Shown here one piece after another: positions 61,942 to 64,000 of a stretch of DNA of 64,000 nucleotides. Origin of the DNA: Microbacterium lemovicicum (GTDB taxonomy: Bacteria; Actinomycetota; Actinomycetes; Actinomycetales; Microbacteriaceae); assembly GCF_003991875.1 (NCBI RefSeq), contig NZ_CP031423.1, positions 2,852,001-2,916,000 on the forward strand, written 5' to 3'. The notes beneath the pieces were generated by a model that worked only from the letters and a program-made list of their open reading frames with translations, searched no databases and had not been told where the DNA came from. Both the position numbers and the translations under genes were made by a program. Position 1 is the first letter of the stretch; each line of letters begins with the position of its first letter.

Positions 61942-62991
61942 ATGCACTCACGCGTGAGCGCCGCCGAGCGCGGCAGCACACCGGGAGTGCTCGCGCAGGC
62001 CGGCGGGGACGACGTCATCTCGTCCCCGCCGGCTTCGCCGCCGGCATCCCCCCGCCGCAGGCGCGGCATCAGCTGGTCGACGCGGCTGGAGATCCTGCTC
62101 CTGGTCGGGCCAGCCCTGATCATGTTCCTGGGCTTCGTGATCTTCCCCGTCGCGATGGCCGCCTACTACGGCTTCTTCAGCTGGCAGGGCTACGGCGCCC
62201 CGACCGACTTCGTCGGCTTCCGCAACTACCTGACGATCATCCAGGACCCGCTCTTCCTCGAGGCGCTGGGGCACAACGGCTTCATCGTCGTGCTGTCGCT
62301 CGTGCTGCAGGGGCCGGCGGCGATCCTCCTCGCCCTGCTGCTGAACCGGCGCATGCGCGGTCAGTCGCTGATCCGCGTGCTGATCTTCGTGCCCTACGTC
62401 ATCGCCGAGGTCGTCGTCGGCACCGGCTGGAGCCTCATGCTCCAGACCACGGGCGCCCTCAACGGGCTCCTGGAGAAGATCGGGCTCGGCGCGTTCACGG
62501 CCGACTGGCTGTCGGACCCGAGCATCGCCATCTGGACCCTCATGGGGATCATCACGTGGAAGTACATCGGCTTCGCCGTGATCCTCTTCCTCGCCGGTCT
62601 CCAGGGCATCCCCGAGGAGCTCTCGGAGGCGGCCGCCATCGACGGCGCCTCGTTCTGGCAGATCCAGTGGCGCATCACGCTGCCGCTGATGGGCCCGACG
62701 CTGCGCATCTGGGCGTTCCTGTCGATCATCGGATCGCTGCAGCTGTTCGACCTCGTCTACATCATCTGGGGGCAGTACATCGCCTCCACCGCCGGCACGT
62801 CGACCATGGCGACGTACATGGTCTCCGAGGGCCGCAACGCGGGCAACTTCGGCTACGGCAACGCCGTCGCCGTCGTGATCTTCGTCATCTCCCTGGTCGT
62901 CGCCCTCATCTATCAGCGCTTCGTGCTGCGTCGGGACACCGACGGCGCCCTCACCGGCGACAGCGGCAGGAAGAGGAAGGAACGCCGATGA
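61942..62991 (+). CDS. Sugar ABC transporter permease, MalF/UgpA-like
   Basis: 349 residues. A polar N-terminus of about 45 residues precedes six helices. GYGAPTDFVGFRNYLTIIQDPLF and the EAA loop ELSEAAAIDGASFWQIQWRITLPLMGPTL identify a MalF-type permease. ATGA overlap with the next gene. It forms a channel with the MalG-like partner. The ATPase is not in this window and may be a shared MsiK-type subunit. Confidence 0.92.
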   Translation: MHSRVSAAERGSTPGVLAQAGGDDVISSPPASPPASPRRRRGISWSTRLEILLLVGPALIMFLGFVIFPVAMAAYYGFFSWQGYGAPTDFVGFRNYLTIIQDPLFLEALGHNGFIVVLSLVLQGPAAILLALLLNRRMRGQSLIRVLIFVPYVIAEVVVGTGWSLMLQTTGALNGLLEKIGLGAFTADWLSDPSIAIWTLMGIITWKYIGFAVILFLAGLQGIPEELSEAAAIDGASFWQIQWRITLPLMGPTLRIWAFLSIIGSLQLFDLVYIIWGQYIASTAGTSTMATYMVSEGRNAGNFGYGNAVAVVIFVISLVVALIYQRFVLRRDTDGALTGDSGRKRKERR

Positions 62992-63908
62992 CCGCCGCTC
63001 CCGCACCCCTGACCGAGCGTCGCGGCGCCCGGACCGCGACCCGCCCCACGGGCGACGCGCCGACCCGTCGGCGCCCCCGCGCCGGCGGAGCCCTCCCCAC
63101 CGGCAGCCCCGGCGTCTACCTGATCGCCGTCGTGGTGATCGCCGTGATGCTCGTGCCGATCGGGTACATCATCATCGGCGGCTTCCGCACCAACGCCCAG
63201 ATCACGGTCGACCCGTCCGGGTTCCCGAGTCCGTGGGACGCCGGCAACTACATCGACGTCCTCACCGGCGGCATCTTCTGGCGCCAGGTGGGCAACTCGC
63301 TCATCGCCGCGGTGGCCACGACCGCCGGCGCCGTCGGCCTCGGCCTCATGGCCAGCTATGTGCTCGCCCGCTACCGGTTCGCCGGCCGCGGCGTGCTGTA
63401 CGCGCTGTTCGCCGCGGGCCTGATGTTCCCGCTGACGGTGGCGATCACCCCGCTGTACATCGTGGTGCGCAACCTCGGACTGATGAACTCCCTCGGCGGG
63501 GTGATCCTGCCCCAGATCGCCTTCGCCCTGCCGACGACGATCATCATCCTGGTGCCGTTCCTGCGCGCCATCCCGGACGAGATCCAGGAGGCCGCGTTCA
63601 TCGACGGGTGCAGCCGCATCGGCTTCTTCTGGCGCATGGTGCTGCCGCTGTCGCTCCCGGGCGTCATCACCACCGGCATCCTGGCGTTCATCGGCAGCTG
63701 GAACAGCTATCTGCTGCCCCTGTTCATCCTGAACAACGAGGCCGCCTTCACCCTGCCCCTCGGGGTGCAGTCCTTCGCGTCGCAGTACTCGGTCGACACC
63801 GCCAAGGTGCTGGCCTTCACGTCGCTGTCGATGCTTCCGGCGCTGGTGTTCTTCAGTCTCTTCGAGCGCCGCATCGTCGGCGGCCTCACCGGAGCCGTGA
63901 AGGGCTGA
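62988..63908 (+). CDS. Sugar ABC transporter permease, MalG/UgpE-like
   Basis: 306 residues, starting in the previous stop codon. After an Arg/Pro-rich cytoplasmic N-terminus come six helices with IIIGGFRTNAQITVDPSGFPSPWDAGNYIDVL, ALPTTIIILVPFLRAIPDEIQEAAFIDGCSRIGFFWRMVLPLSLPG (EAA loop) and AFIGSWNSYLLPLFIL. It completes the importer membrane part. The last 92 bp of the window hold no gene but end in GAAAGAGAACGACGT, which looks like the ribosome-binding region of a further rightward gene. Confidence 0.92.
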   Translation: MTAAPAPLTERRGARTATRPTGDAPTRRRPRAGGALPTGSPGVYLIAVVVIAVMLVPIGYIIIGGFRTNAQITVDPSGFPSPWDAGNYIDVLTGGIFWRQVGNSLIAAVATTAGAVGLGLMASYVLARYRFAGRGVLYALFAAGLMFPLTVAITPLYIVVRNLGLMNSLGGVILPQIAFALPTTIIILVPFLRAIPDEIQEAAFIDGCSRIGFFWRMVLPLSLPGVITTGILAFIGSWNSYLLPLFILNNEAAFTLPLGVQSFASQYSVDTAKVLAFTSLSMLPALVFFSLFERRIVGGLTGAVKG

Positions 63909-64000
63909 CGCCCCCGCGAGGTGTCCGGCCGCCGACAGCGGCCCGACACCGTCTCGCACGTCCGCCGGACGTGCCCGCAGATACAGAAAGAGAACGACGT

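Overview
This is a high-GC (roughly 70 %) chromosomal window from an actinobacterium, most likely a member of the Microbacteriaceae close to Microbacterium. The evidence is codon use, many ATGA/GTGA-coupled genes, many apparently leaderless starts, lineage-typical small proteins, and accessory sugar, copper and sulfur genes. I see no transposase, phage gene, rRNA or CRISPR array. The genus is an inference.

Layout. 1-16.6 kb is a catabolic island. A TetR-family regulator (cut by the left edge) is divergent from a CocE-type hydrolase, two DUF3237 paralogues flanking a complete peptide-type ABC importer, and a YtcJ-type amidohydrolase. These are followed by a semialdehyde dehydrogenase (MmsA), a PucR regulator, a class III aminotransferase, a cupin and a DadA/PuuB-like FAD oxidoreductase. 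Together they look able to import and hydrolyse an ester- or amide-linked compound and pass an omega-amino acid through a semialdehyde to an acyl-CoA; the substrate is unknown. 16.6-22.7 kb holds a GAF-ANTAR regulator, an MFS transporter fused to a cyclic-nucleotide-binding domain, a DUF2652 protein with class III cyclase signatures, tRNA-Arg(ACG) and several small conserved proteins.

22.7-37 kb is a sugar region. It has araD-araB-araA-aldose epimerase under a LacI-type regulator with a perfect palindromic operator, a DUF2236 protein and an extended SDR. A second LacI regulator sits beside a ytfQ-ytfR-ytfT-yjfF-type (galactofuranose/arabinose-like) ABC importer.

37-45 kb has small conserved proteins and then a sulfur locus. 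A cystathionine beta-synthase-like enzyme and cystathionine gamma-synthase/lyase are preceded by a cysteine-rich leader ORF (MLTCLCCR), and are divergent from sufS-sufU. A repeat-rich gap follows at 44.5-44.9 kb. 45-51 kb carries a RecQ helicase with a phosphoribosyltransferase-like C-terminus, an MFS transporter and a copper-type YcnI/CopC cluster. 51-58 kb holds a TetR/quinone reductase pair, a second sulfur group (metY, a DszA/NtaA-type flavin monooxygenase, a flavin reductase) and a siderophore-interacting protein. The window ends with a LacI-controlled MalEFG-type sugar importer.

Two window-wide signals stand out. An 11-mer, GGATGCCGCGG or its complement, occurs about 20 times where well under one is expected. 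At least a dozen genes have a TAGNNT-like -10 box 6-7 nt before the start codon, which implies leaderless transcripts.
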